From positions 3,844,001 through 3,908,000 of the forward strand of contig NZ_CP014943.1 of the NCBI RefSeq assembly GCF_002077175.1: a stretch of 64,000 nt of DNA. Reading direction: 5' to 3'. The notes below the pieces were generated by a model. It did not search any database, had not been told where the DNA came from, and saw only the letters and a program-made list of their open reading frames with translations. Shown piece by piece: positions 1 through 8,425 of the stretch (position 1 is its first letter; each line of letters begins with the position of its first letter). A program made the position numbers and the translations under genes. The DNA comes from Colwellia sp. PAMC 21821. Its GTDB lineage: Bacteria > Pseudomonadota > Gammaproteobacteria > Enterobacterales > Alteromonadaceae.

Positions 1-276
1 GACTTAGCTTATGCAAAAATATTTGTTACTTTCTTCACTTTAGAAGGTCAAAATGTTGATGTTTCAATCGATGTTTTAAATGAAGCTTCAAGCTATATTC
101 GTACTTTGCTAGCCAAGCGTATTAATGCCCGCATTATGCCAGAGCTAAGATTTATCTATGATAGCTCTATGGTTGAAGGTGTTCGCATGGGTAACTTAGT
201 AGACAAAGCCGTAGCTGAAGACATGAAAAATCACGAAGGTGAAATTGACGAAGCACAAAAGCCAGAGAGTGAATAA
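1..276 (+). CDS. rbfA: Ribosome-binding factor A, C-terminal part (5' end outside window)
   Basis: RbfA binds the 30S subunit and assists late maturation of the 16S rRNA 5' region, supporting growth in the cold. The window opens inside the gene. The 91 visible codons begin with [12 protein letters not shown] and contain the conserved [21 protein letters not shown] and [10 protein letters not shown] stretches typical of the second half of the KH-like RbfA fold, then an acidic tail. The stop at 274-276 lies two bases before truB, so the genes are certainly co-transcribed, as in the widespread nusA-infB-rbfA-truB operon. Family identification is by recognition of these motifs. Confidence 0.93.
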   Translation, partial: DLAYAKIFVTFFTLEGQNVDVSIDVLNEASSYIRTLLAKRINARIMPELRFIYDSSMVEGVRMGNLVDKAVAEDMKNHEGEIDEAQKPESE

Positions 277-278
277 TA

Positions 279-1223
279 ATGGCTAAGAAAAGAAAAGGCC
301 GTGCAATTAACGGTGTTTTGTTACTCGATAAACCTTACGATATGTCATCTAACAATGCATTGCAGCGAGTAAAGCATATTTACTTTGCACAAAAAGCAGG
401 GCATACCGGTGCTTTAGATCCATTAGCAACCGGCATGTTGCCAATATGTTTAGGTGAAGGGACTAAGTTCTCTCAGTTTTTACTTGATACCGATAAAACT
501 TACCAAGTTACTGCTAAATTAGGTGTTCGCACTACCACTAGCGATGCAGATGGTGAAGTGGTTAGCGAAAAGCCTGTTGATGTTAGTGCTGAGCAATTAG
601 CAACAGCATTAGATTCATTTCGTGGCACAACGCAACAAATTCCATCAATGTATTCAGCATTAAAGTATCAGGGGCAACCTTTATATAAATATGCACGTGA
701 AGGCATTGAAGTACCGCGAGAGTCACGTGACATTACGGTATTTAGGTTAGATTTATTGCGCTTTGAAGGTGATGAAGTTGATTTAGATATTCATGTATCT
801 AAGGGCACTTATATCCGCACCATTATAGACGATTTAGGTGAGCTTTTAGGCTGTGGCGCTCATGTTGCCAACCTACGTAGAAGTGCGGTGGGTAATTATC
901 CAACCGAGCGAATGGTGACAATGGCAGCTTTAGAGGCATTGTTAGCAAAAGCCGAGGCTGAAGAAGTAGCTCCATCGGTTTATTTAGACCCTTTGCTATT
1001 ACCTATGACCACAGCATGTGATGGTATACCGGCAGTATTTGTTGACGATATGTCAGCAAATTTTTTACGCCACGGTAATCCTGTGCAGTGCTCAGGCGGT
1101 CCAAGTGAAGGCTTAGTACAAGTTTTTATTGGTGATGATGTTGATACAGGTGAGTTTATCGGTGTTGGTGAAATAGATGACGACGGTTTAGTTGCACCAA
1201 AACGTATTACGGTTGTCGGATAA
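279..1223 (+). CDS. truB: tRNA pseudouridine(55) synthase TruB
   Basis: Converts U55 to pseudouridine in the T-loop of tRNAs and also acts as a tRNA chaperone. The protein is 314 residues, the same length as E. coli TruB. The catalytic block [12 protein letters not shown] gives Asp47 as the likely nucleophile. [13 protein letters not shown] (about 172-185) and the C-terminal PUA-like region follow in the expected order. The ATG is two bases after the rbfA stop, with no room for a separate promoter. The family and position are typical and nothing looks damaged. Confidence 0.96.
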   Translation: MAKKRKGRAINGVLLLDKPYDMSSNNALQRVKHIYFAQKAGHTGALDPLATGMLPICLGEGTKFSQFLLDTDKTYQVTAKLGVRTTTSDADGEVVSEKPVDVSAEQLATALDSFRGTTQQIPSMYSALKYQGQPLYKYAREGIEVPRESRDITVFRLDLLRFEGDEVDLDIHVSKGTYIRTIIDDLGELLGCGAHVANLRRSAVGNYPTERMVTMAALEALLAKAEAEEVAPSVYLDPLLLPMTTACDGIPAVFVDDMSANFLRHGNPVQCSGGPSEGLVQVFIGDDVDTGEFIGVGEIDDDGLVAPKRITVVG

Positions 1224-1257
1224 TTATCACAGACAGCTGTAGAGTTATCAGTATAAG

Positions 1258-1285
1258 TTGCAATTAGAGTCATTGTTGATAGAAT
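1258..1285 (+). promoter_or_regulatory. Candidate sigma-70 promoter for rpsO
   Basis: TTGCAA at 1258-1263 and TAGAAT at 1280-1285 are separated by 16 bases, about 75 bases upstream of the rpsO ATG. An rpsO-specific promoter downstream of truB is known in E. coli, and the resulting leader is where S15 represses its own translation. Here only the promoter-like boxes are visible; I did not resolve an S15-binding pseudoknot. Confidence 0.5.
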
Positions 1286-1363
1286 ACGCGCTCTTAGAAC
1301 GTCTTGCTGATTTAGTGTTCGGCTTGACGCGATTTTTAAAACACTAAAATTAAGGTAAATATT

Positions 1364-1633
1364 ATGTCTTTAAACGCTGCTGAAAAAGCTGCTATCGTTG
1401 CAGAATATGCACAAGCTGAAGGTGATACTGGTTCTCCAGAAGTACAAGTTGCTTTGTTAACTGTACAAATCAACCACTTACAAGGTCACTTCAAAGAGCA
1501 CATCCATGATCACCACTCACGTCGTGGTTTATTACGCATGGTAAGCCAACGTCGTAAATTACTTGATTACTTAAAAGGCAAAAACGTTGAACGTTACACT
1601 GCTTTAATCGGTAAATTAGGTCTACGTCGTTAA
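1364..1633 (+). CDS. rpsO: 30S ribosomal protein S15
   Basis: Primary 16S rRNA-binding protein of the 30S platform, which also makes bridge B4 to the 50S subunit. It is 89 residues, the standard length. The [19 protein letters not shown] block and the C-terminal [12 protein letters not shown] segment are the classic rRNA-contacting signature. AAGGTAAAT just before the ATG gives a usable ribosome site. A strong terminator follows at once. In enterobacteria pnp comes next, whereas here pnp starts 6.8 kb away, so S15 is effectively monocistronic or the tail of the truB operon. Confidence 0.97.
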   Translation: MSLNAAEKAAIVAEYAQAEGDTGSPEVQVALLTVQINHLQGHFKEHIHDHHSRRGLLRMVSQRRKLLDYLKGKNVERYTALIGKLGLRR

Positions 1634-1658
1634 GACTAGATTTAAACAAAGAATATTC

Positions 1659-1688
1659 AAAGGAGCCTAATGGCTCCTTTTTTTTTTG
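1659..1688 (+). terminator. Rho-independent terminator after rpsO
   Basis: A seven-base GC-rich stem (AGGAGCC / GGCTCCT) with a TAAT loop is followed by an unbroken run of T. It ends transcription 28 bases after the rpsO stop and separates rpsO from everything downstream. Confidence 0.92.
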
Positions 1689-1794
1689 ACTTTTTCAACT
1701 ACTTAAATTTAGTGAAATAGTTGTAATCTTCAGAAAAACTCTACAAATACAATTGTGCGTATATTTTTTTTAATTGCACTTTGGTTAGTCTATT

Positions 1795-1952
1795 TATACC
1801 AAATGTAATAAGTTATTGACCAATTTTAAGCGAGGATAAATAGTTCAAGAATAAGGCGTTTGATTGAGTAATAGCGGGCTATTGAAAACAACGCAGTTAT
1901 TGACGATTTAAACCGCCTTAAAATGATCGATTATTTATTTCAATTGGTATTA
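1795..1952 (+). repeat. MITE-like dispersed repeat, short copy
   Basis: About 158 bases with imperfect terminal inverted repeats of some 35 bases (TACCAAATGTAATAAG... against TACCAATTGAAATAA...). An almost identical element lies in inverted orientation at 16145-16407, where extra internal sequence is present. It has no coding capacity. The ends are far better conserved between copies than the middle, which is typical of non-autonomous elements mobilised in trans. The family name and the transposase are unknown to me. Confidence 0.8.
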
Positions 1953-2005
1953 TATCTGATATCTTGGTTAAATAAATTTTTAATAAAAAGGCGTACCCAA
2001 AGGTG

Positions 2006-2941
2006 ATGATTTTAAAATATAGTTTATATTTACTGCTTACCTTGGCCGTTTTCCTCGGCATTTATCTTTATTCAAATTTAGCGTACGACAGATCTGTTAC
2101 AGAGCTAAGTAAACGCTGGGCGCCTGAGCCATCAAAATTTTTAAATGTTGCTGGGATGAATATTCACTATAGAGACGAAGGCCCTAAGTCGGATAAAGCG
2201 CCTATTGTTTTAATTCATGGTACAAGTGCGTCGTTACATACTTGGGATGGCTGGGTAGAGGAATTAAAAGCGCAGCGCAGAGTCATTCGATTTGATTTAC
2301 CTGCTTTTGGCTTAACAGGGCCTGATCCACAAAATAATTATACCATTGAGCATTACGCAGAAGTCGTTATTGCCGTGTTAGATAAATTAAAAGTCGACAA
2401 CAGTGTGTTAGCAGGTAATTCGCTAGGCGGTTATATTGCTTGGGCGACAGCAGTATTTTATCCAGATAGAGTGTCTAAATTAATTTTAGTCGATGCAAGT
2501 GGCTATCCTTATGATCCTGAGTCTGTGCCACTTGCTTTTAAATTGTCTCAAAACCCGATAGCAAGTCGACTATTAAAAAATGTTTTACCTAAATCACTGG
2601 TAGAAAAAAGCATCAAAAATGTTTATGGAAATCCGGATTTAGTGACCGAAGAATTAGTTAATCGATACTATGAACTTTCATTGCGTGAAGGTAATCGCAG
2701 CGCTTTAAAGGCACGTTTTGAACAGACATTACCTGGAGCTTTGATAGAAAAAATTCATACTATTAATGTGCCAACACTTTTAATTTGGGGGAGAAAAGAC
2801 CGACTGATACCCCTTAAGTTTGGTAAACAATTTGAACAAGAAATCGTTAATAGTGAATTAATTGTCTTTGATGATTTGGGTCATGTGCCTCATGAAGAAA
2901 ACCCTCAGGCAACAGTTTCGGCGGTGCTAAAATTTTTATAG
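2006..2941 (+). CDS. Membrane-anchored alpha/beta-fold hydrolase
   Basis: A hydrolase of unknown substrate with the full alpha/beta-hydrolase catalytic set. Residues below are numbered from a GTG at 2003, which sits inside the AAAGG ribosome site; the adjacent ATG at 2006 is the more sensible start. An N-terminal hydrophobic segment (about 5-24) without a lipobox suggests an inner-membrane anchor with a periplasmic domain. LIHGTSAS is the oxyanion loop, GNSLGG places the nucleophile at Ser140, GRKDRLIP gives Asp266 and DLGHVPHEENP gives His294. The fold resembles lipases, C-C bond hydrolases and haloalkane dehalogenase-like enzymes, and I cannot choose among them. The gene stands alone between a repeat and a long spacer inside the segment that interrupts rpsO-pnp. 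Confidence 0.85.
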   Translation: MILKYSLYLLLTLAVFLGIYLYSNLAYDRSVTELSKRWAPEPSKFLNVAGMNIHYRDEGPKSDKAPIVLIHGTSASLHTWDGWVEELKAQRRVIRFDLPAFGLTGPDPQNNYTIEHYAEVVIAVLDKLKVDNSVLAGNSLGGYIAWATAVFYPDRVSKLILVDASGYPYDPESVPLAFKLSQNPIASRLLKNVLPKSLVEKSIKNVYGNPDLVTEELVNRYYELSLREGNRSALKARFEQTLPGALIEKIHTINVPTLLIWGRKDRLIPLKFGKQFEQEIVNSELIVFDDLGHVPHEENPQATVSAVLKFL

Positions 2942-3477
2942 CATACTTTTATAACGCTCTAAAAATAAATATTAACTTACGTAGATTGGCGTAATTCCAT
3001 ATAGCTTTTATAGCATTAATATCACCACCTTTGTCCTAGTTAATTGAGGTTATACCGTAAGTTAACGTTAATTGGAAAAGATATACCATGCCACTCAATT
3101 GGATCTAGCCAAGTCGTCAATCACATTTAAATTTGCCATCCTCAAAAACGTTAAGTATTTATATTAAGTATCTATATTAAGTATTTATAAAAGCAGACGT
3201 AATCATTCACTTAGTTTATGGCAACTGTGAGTAATTTATCGACATCAAACTCTAGTTTAAAAAGGTAGCTATCGACCTATAGCAGCCATTATAGCATTAT
3301 AACTACTAGCCTAGATTGAGCGAAAAATATCATACGATTAATTAAACGCAACTGATGGCTATGAGCTCTATTAGCTAAGATTTGCCGGTCACTATGCTTA
3401 TTGTTTAGGTTGCTTAACTTTGGTATGTTGAGAAAGGTTTAATCAAGTAAAAAATAATAAACAAGGCTAAGTACCAT
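2942..3477 (+). other. 536-base spacer with a 13-base tandem repeat
   Basis: No credible coding region in either direction. Three tandem copies of a 13-base unit (TTAAGTATTTATA with one variant base) occupy 3151-3189. The rest is AT-rich with several TAAGTT/TTAACTTACG stretches and no recognisable element. A promoter for the gene at 3478 should lie at the right-hand end, but I see no clear -35/-10 pair. Confidence 0.55.
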
Positions 3478-4803
3478 ATGATACCTAATACACAAAAGGC
3501 TGTTAGATATACGCTTGTGCTTTTATATTTATTGCTCATGGGCATAAGCTTTACGGCTACGGCAACAGAATCTACTCATATAGACTTAAAAAAACTAGAT
3601 GTTGTGCTTGATAACCCACCAAACTTACCATTTAAACGTAGTGATATTAACCTCCTTAATTGGCAACATTGGCCTTATAGTCGCTATGCCAGCCACCACC
3701 CTCGTGAATTCGTCACTATGGCTACAATATATGCAGATAGAGAAGCGTCGGCATTGGTCGAAAAGAGTAATGATGAACTCGGACTCAGTTCGCACAAAGT
3801 TTTGCTAGGGCAAGGGGAAGTTGTAACGCTTGAGGAAGCGTTAAATGAAATTCACATGAAAGGGTTTGCCATTATGCATGGCGGAAAATTAGCTTTCGAA
3901 ACCTACGGGCAGGGTATGCAAAAACACGATATCCAAGTTCTACAGTCTTCTTCAAAAACCTTTATTGGCATGTTGGTTTATAAATTGGCACATGAAGGAC
4001 TGTTGGATTTAACAGCAAATGTTAAAGACTATTTACCTGACTTGAAAGCGGCTGTTTATGACGGTGCGACGTTACAGCATATGCTTGACATGCAAGTCGG
4101 TTTCCCTAAATTGGGGGACTACCATAAGGCGGGTGAATTAGGTTATTTGAGTGAGATTCACCTGGGGTTGAAACCGAAGGTTTTAGGTATCAATAAACGT
4201 TCTACGCTTTCCTTCATTCGTCAATTTCAAAAGCCTACTTTTGTACCAGGATCTGAATTTACCTACGCCGATATGAATACCCAAGTGCTAATGATGATTG
4301 CCGAACGTATAACGGGGAAATCTTATGCGCAACTTATTGAAGAGACATTTTGGCTTCCTTTACAAGCAAGGTATGATGCGGCAATTGCTGTCGACGATGA
4401 GGGGCATGCAGGTGCTAGTTGGGGTCTGGCTGTCAGTCTGCGGGATGCTGCGCGCTTTGGCCAGATGATGCTGGAACGTGGGACTTTTAATGGGCAAAGA
4501 ATAATCCCTGAAAGCTATTTTAAAGACACATACGACACACCTTTTTCAGGGCATTCAACGTCTTACAAAACATTAGGTATGGCAGAGCAGTACAAAAACC
4601 ATGTTTGGATGATGCAGGATGCCAATTTAATGTACACAGCAGGTTCTTTTGGACAGTATATTTTTGTCGATTATAAACATAAATTTGCAGTAGTATTTAT
4701 GGCGAACTGGGCCAACAACAGTATTCAGAAAAACCTCGATGATATGTTGCGCATCGTCCTAAGTATTGGCGAGCGTATCGCTAACATAGAGAACCAGAAG
4801 TAG
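3478..4803 (+). CDS. Beta-lactamase-fold serine hydrolase (class C-like), exported
   Basis: A 441-residue member of the serine beta-lactamase-like superfamily (PF00144 type), which includes esterases, D-aminopeptidases and 6-aminohexanoate-dimer hydrolases as well as AmpC. Residues 11-30 form a signal peptide or anchor. The SxxK active-site motif is Ser157-Ser-Ser-Lys160, and TYADMN (about 260) occupies the place of the YxN motif. Mid-protein blocks ITGKSYAQLIEETFW and WGLAVSLRDAARFGQMM are typical of the family. A true beta-lactamase role is unlikely because the second motif reads YAD and no KTG box is visible; the AGSFGQ segment may replace it. The ATG at 3478 is preceded by AAGG about 12 bases upstream. 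Substrate unknown. Confidence 0.82.
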   Translation: MIPNTQKAVRYTLVLLYLLLMGISFTATATESTHIDLKKLDVVLDNPPNLPFKRSDINLLNWQHWPYSRYASHHPREFVTMATIYADREASALVEKSNDELGLSSHKVLLGQGEVVTLEEALNEIHMKGFAIMHGGKLAFETYGQGMQKHDIQVLQSSSKTFIGMLVYKLAHEGLLDLTANVKDYLPDLKAAVYDGATLQHMLDMQVGFPKLGDYHKAGELGYLSEIHLGLKPKVLGINKRSTLSFIRQFQKPTFVPGSEFTYADMNTQVLMMIAERITGKSYAQLIEETFWLPLQARYDAAIAVDDEGHAGASWGLAVSLRDAARFGQMMLERGTFNGQRIIPESYFKDTYDTPFSGHSTSYKTLGMAEQYKNHVWMMQDANLMYTAGSFGQYIFVDYKHKFAVVFMANWANNSIQKNLDDMLRIVLSIGERIANIENQK

Positions 4804-4880
4804 TTATATCTGTCACATAATGCAACGCTTATGAATGGTCGATAAATACAGCTAAAAATCTTTAATGTTTAAGTATGCGC

Positions 4881-5130
4881 GAGTTTGACGAATTTCACGT
4901 TGTGACCGCTTAGAGCACGAATTTCTGCGGGTTGTATGTAGTCACTGTAGACACAATAAACTCGAAGCATTTAGCGGCAAATGACGTGGATCCCCCCATC
5001 CGTGGTGCTAGAAGAATAGCTGAAAATGTAGCGCATTTGGTAGATAAAGTCCTGCGCGGTTACCCAATTTGACCGTGGGTGTTGAGCCTGTTTATCCCTT
5101 TGCAATTGCTGTTGGCCAGGGTAGTGAATA
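4881..5130 (+). pseudogene. Relic of an IS91-family transposase (zinc-binding domain and start of catalytic domain)
   Basis: Three short reading-frame pieces, in frames shifted against each other, reconstruct the N-terminal part of an IS91/IS801-type transposase. EFDEFH lies at 4881-4898, CDRLEHEFLRVVCSHC with a CxxC zinc motif at 4901-4948, and GARRIAENVAHLVDKVL at about 5004-5054. After an in-frame TGA comes PWVLSLFIPLQLLLA, up to about 5120. In intact relatives these blocks run continuously (CGARRMAE...HLVD...WVLSxPxxLR). At least two frameshifts and one stop break it, and everything after about 5130, including the catalytic tyrosines, is missing. Identified from translated motifs, not from a search. 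Confidence 0.72.
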
Positions 5131-5190
5131 GTGATTATTTGTCTTATACTCAGAAGATTGAAAATATATCAGGTTTAGGAGATTGAAACA

Positions 5191-6411
5191 GTGCGACGAA
5201 TAATTTCTGCAGCGGTTTACACTTTAATCCTACTCAATGCTGGATGTGCCCTGAACGAAAATTCAGCCGAAGAAGGCTCTGCCTCATACTCTTGGCCTCA
5301 AGAGGAATGGGAGGCTTCAACCCTTGAAGCTGAAGGCATCGACTCACTTCCGATCACTCGATTTGTAGAGGAAATTGAATCCGGAAAATACGGAATGGTC
5401 GATCATTTTCTCCTTATCCGAAATGGCCGTGTGGTGGTCGATGAGCGTTTCAAGCGAGACTATAAGCTTGTCGCTGAGAAAGTTCGCCCACAAGAGAGAA
5501 TTGGCTTGAACAGACGCGATCCCAAATATGATTATGAAAATGCTGACTATCATCCTTTTTACCAGGGCACAGAGCTCCACACCCTCCAATCAATATCAAA
5601 GAGCGTAACTTCTCTCGCGCTCGGAATCGCAATTGACAAAGGACAAATGGAGGGGATTGATGCTCCCGTTTTGCCTTTCTTTGATGCCTATGATTTCGAC
5701 AGATCAGACCCGCGTAGAGCTGCGATGAAAGTCGTTGATTTACTCACAATGCGAAGCGGCATTGAATGGGAGCCTGATGGTAGTTTTCAGGACCCTGAGA
5801 CCAGCACAGTCAGTCTTGAGAATGCAGAGGAATGGATACAGTTTATTCTCGATCACCCAATGGATACCGAACCGGGCACTTTCTTTGAATATAATGACGG
5901 AGCAAGCGTACTTTTGGGCAAGATAGTTGGCGTTGCGACGGGGCAAAGGCTGGATAAATGGACCGAAGAACGCCTTTTCGATCCAATCGGAATCGATAAT
6001 TATTACTGGAAAGCCACGCCCGATCAGGAGATTGACAGTATGGGCGGCCTGTACCTTTCGGCTCATGACCTGGCGAGAATTGGGCTGCTAGTTTTGCACG
6101 AGGGAATGTGGGTAGATGAAAGGGTGGTCAGTAAGGACTGGATCCGCCAATCAACATCGCCGCACGTCGCCGATACATCACCGAACGACGATAATGACAA
6201 TAGGGTTTATGGCTATCAGTGGTGGCTGCCGAACAGCAACACTGACCGGCCAAGGGCCATTGCCGCGACTGGTTTCGGTGGTCAGTGCCTCACAGTCATT
6301 CCCGAACTGGACCTTATAATTGTCTTTACCGGATATGATTTACGCGGTGAATACTGGACCGCTGAGCGGGTCTTGCGTACAGAAGTATTACCCAAAGCAG
6401 TACGTAAATGA
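5191..6411 (+). CDS. Beta-lactamase-fold serine hydrolase, lipoprotein
   Basis: A 406-residue lipoprotein of the serine beta-lactamase-like superfamily. The GTG start at 5191 is chosen because TTTAGGAGATTG lies at proper spacing before it. The signal peptide ends in a lipobox LNAGC (Cys19). SxxK is Ser134-Ile-Ser-Lys137, FFEYNDGASVLLG sits at the YxN position, and ATGFGGQ near the C terminus corresponds to the KTG/HxG loop. Related enzymes hydrolyse esters or amides; the substrate is not deducible. Base composition is clearly higher in G+C than its neighbours (31/60 in 6061-6120 against 23/60 in 2641-2700). It starts about 60 bases after an IS91 transposase relic, which suggests acquisition by transfer. 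It is not closely similar to the other family member at 3478-4803. Confidence 0.84.
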   Translation: MRRIISAAVYTLILLNAGCALNENSAEEGSASYSWPQEEWEASTLEAEGIDSLPITRFVEEIESGKYGMVDHFLLIRNGRVVVDERFKRDYKLVAEKVRPQERIGLNRRDPKYDYENADYHPFYQGTELHTLQSISKSVTSLALGIAIDKGQMEGIDAPVLPFFDAYDFDRSDPRRAAMKVVDLLTMRSGIEWEPDGSFQDPETSTVSLENAEEWIQFILDHPMDTEPGTFFEYNDGASVLLGKIVGVATGQRLDKWTEERLFDPIGIDNYYWKATPDQEIDSMGGLYLSAHDLARIGLLVLHEGMWVDERVVSKDWIRQSTSPHVADTSPNDDNDNRVYGYQWWLPNSNTDRPRAIAATGFGGQCLTVIPELDLIIVFTGYDLRGEYWTAERVLRTEVLPKAVRK

Positions 6412-6751
6412 AGTACTGAAACCACACATTTCCCTTGGCCAATTAAGTGGTGTTCAGATTTGAACATACGTTATTAAATAAATGGTAGTAAAAGGATCAG
6501 AGTAAATTTTAGTGAATAAAGCTTTAAACTCGTTGGCCAAAAACTGAAAAACTGAAAAACTGAATAATATAATAATGCTAATGTTTGGTTTGTCGGACAG
6601 TTGCCATTTTGAATATTAGTGGCAAGTGGCTTACATTATCAGCTTTAAAAGCTTGCGGTAAAGTAGCTTTCGCTACCTCACCGCCGCAAAGTGTCAGCTC
6701 ATTTGAGGCTGTACAGAGTGTGAAAAGCTCAATATTTTCATTGGATACAGA
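6412..6751 (+). other. 340-base spacer between converging genes
   Basis: Holds three tandem AAAAACTG units at 6539-6562 (the same array recurs at 17129-17152) and a strong stem-loop at 6654-6690. A short open stretch around 6585-6767 has no ribosome site and no family resemblance, so I do not call it a gene. Confidence 0.5.
6654..6690 (-). terminator. Stem-loop, likely terminator of the mscS gene
   Basis: TTGCGG pairs with CCGCAA, and inside it GTAGC pairs with GCTAC, giving a two-tier stem. Read on the minus strand it lies about 60 bases after the mscS stop and is followed by GCTTTTA, a weak U tract. It may equally serve as a dispersed palindromic unit. Confidence 0.4.
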
Positions 6752-7585
6752 TCACTCAGACTTATAAACATGAACGTCACGTTGAGGGTAGGGAATAGTA
6801 ATACCCTCATTATCATAGGCCTTTTTGACCTTTTCTTGCATGTCCCAGTAGTAAGGCCAAAGGTCATCAGTTGCAACCCAAGGACGGAACATTAGATTTA
6901 CTGAGTTATCGCCGAGGCTACCAACACAAATTCTTGGCGCTGGTTCCTTCAAAGAACGTTCGTCCTCTTCAAACAAGCGTTGAAGAATGGCCTTAGCTTT
7001 ATCGATGTCGTCGTCATAATGAATGCCAAAGGTCATGTCGCATCGGCGTTTCTCGTAAATACTGACATTAACCAAAGTGGCATTAGAAAGGCTGCCATTT
7101 GGAATAACAATACGTCGGTTGTCGAAGGTATTTACTACGGTATAGAGAATTTGGATTTCAGCGACAGCCCCCAAAAAGCCCTGAGCTTCGATAGTATCGC
7201 CGACCTTGAAAGGCTTGAATATTAAGATAAGTACACCGCCGGCAAAATTGGCCAGACTTCCCTGCAACGCTAGGCCTATAGCTAGACCAGCAGCACCGAT
7301 AACCGCAATAAAGGAGGTCGTTGCAATACCTATCATCGAGGCGACTGAAATTAGCAGCATGACTTTCATAACCGCGCTGAGTAATCCACACAGGAATTTG
7401 TTAAGTGTTGGATCTTTTTTGCCAAGTCTTTTGTCTAACACGCCAACAAATCGATTAATTAACCACAAACCAGCGATTAAAGTAATAATGGCGAGCACCA
7501 ACTTGGGTGCGTATGTCATAACTAGTGATATTGCTTGGTCTGTTAATTCCGAAGCATTTATTTTTGTTCCAAAAATGTCTTCCAT
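6752..7585 (-). CDS. mscS: Small-conductance mechanosensitive channel MscS
   Basis: Inner-membrane channel that opens on membrane tension and releases solutes during hypo-osmotic shock. It is 277 residues against 286 in E. coli MscS. Three transmembrane segments precede the pore-lining TM3, seen as AAGLAIGLALQGSLANFAGG with the characteristic alternating Ala/Gly pattern. FKPFKVGDTIE begins the cytoplasmic beta domain, and VNVSIYEKRRCDMTF and PYPQRDVHVY near the C terminus are also typical. AAGGA lies before the ATG. It stands on the strand opposite to its neighbours within the DNA that separates rpsO from pnp. A second, YbdG-type channel lies at 39005. Confidence 0.94.
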   Translation of the reverse strand: MEDIFGTKINASELTDQAISLVMTYAPKLVLAIITLIAGLWLINRFVGVLDKRLGKKDPTLNKFLCGLLSAVMKVMLLISVASMIGIATTSFIAVIGAAGLAIGLALQGSLANFAGGVLILIFKPFKVGDTIEAQGFLGAVAEIQILYTVVNTFDNRRIVIPNGSLSNATLVNVSIYEKRRCDMTFGIHYDDDIDKAKAILQRLFEEDERSLKEPAPRICVGSLGDNSVNLMFRPWVATDDLWPYYWDMQEKVKKAYDNEGITIPYPQRDVHVYKSE

Positions 7586-7680
7586 TCAATGGTTCCTTGT
7601 TTATGTGAGTTACTAGTTGAATAGTATAAGGATAAACGTGATATCACCTTGATGCAACCAGCGAAAGTATTTGTAGCTTT

Positions 7681-7740
7681 AGGCTGCTTTAGCTCACTTT
7701 AAGATCCCGTTAGCTGCTTTAGCTCACTTTAAGATCCCGT
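7681..7740 (+). repeat. Perfect-period 30-base tandem duplication
   Basis: Two adjacent 30-base units (core GCTGCTTTAGCTCACTTTAA) differ only at their first two bases. They lie about 100 bases upstream of the mscS start, outside any gene. Copy number could vary between strains by slippage. Confidence 0.85.
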
Positions 7741-8425
7741 TATTAGACACTGTTAATGAGGTTTAAGACCTGACATTAGATGCCCTGATTAGCGTTAGGT
7801 TGAGGTAAACAAGTAAATTTCGTAAAAAAACATCCAGACCTTTTATTACCAGCGAAAAATAATTGCGAGTTGACAACACTTGCAATCATAGTTTTAGAAT
7901 TATTTTACTTGCTACTGCAAAGGCGATAGCTAGCCGATGTAAAATTAAGGTTAAATTACGTAAATATAGACATTTGACTTCTAGGAGGATGCTAAGTGCC
8001 ATTGAAAGTAATGAGGTTCATTCACTCTAAGAGTCAAAGATAAGCCATTTAAGGTCTTGGCATATATGCAGTGCTACTTATTATTGATCAGTGAAACTCG
8101 CCTTTATATGAACTGAACAGCCTAAACTGATTAAAAAATTGTAATGTATACTTTCGCAGCAATAAAACGAATATTGGTAAAAATTTTCAGGTTTTCCTCT
8201 TTAAACGTCAACATTTATGCTTTCAGGCTAGTAAAAACATAACTGTTAAGTATAATGTGCGTGCAAATTTCGTATTTGCAAAAAACTAATCAATCAAACT
8301 GTATAATTTTTTGTTCAACTTAGTGCGTAACTTATCGGTAACGCCTTAATACTTAATGATTAACTAAGTGAATAAATAATTGTACAGATTGATTAAAATC
8401 AAAAGATATTTAAGGAACTAACTAA
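7741..8425 (+). other. Long AT-rich leader/spacer upstream of pnp
   Basis: No gene is seen in this 685-base stretch. TATAAT-like boxes occur at 8251-8256 and 8302-8307, either of which could serve a pnp promoter, but neither has a well-spaced -35 box. The last 100 bases would form the pnp 5' leader, which in E. coli is the RNase III-processed site of PNPase autoregulation. I could not identify the long RNase III hairpin here. Confidence 0.4.

Noticed and set aside
6585..6767. 60-codon open frame between hydrolase and mscS
   Set aside because: It overlaps the terminator-like hairpin and the 3' end of mscS, and has no ribosome site.
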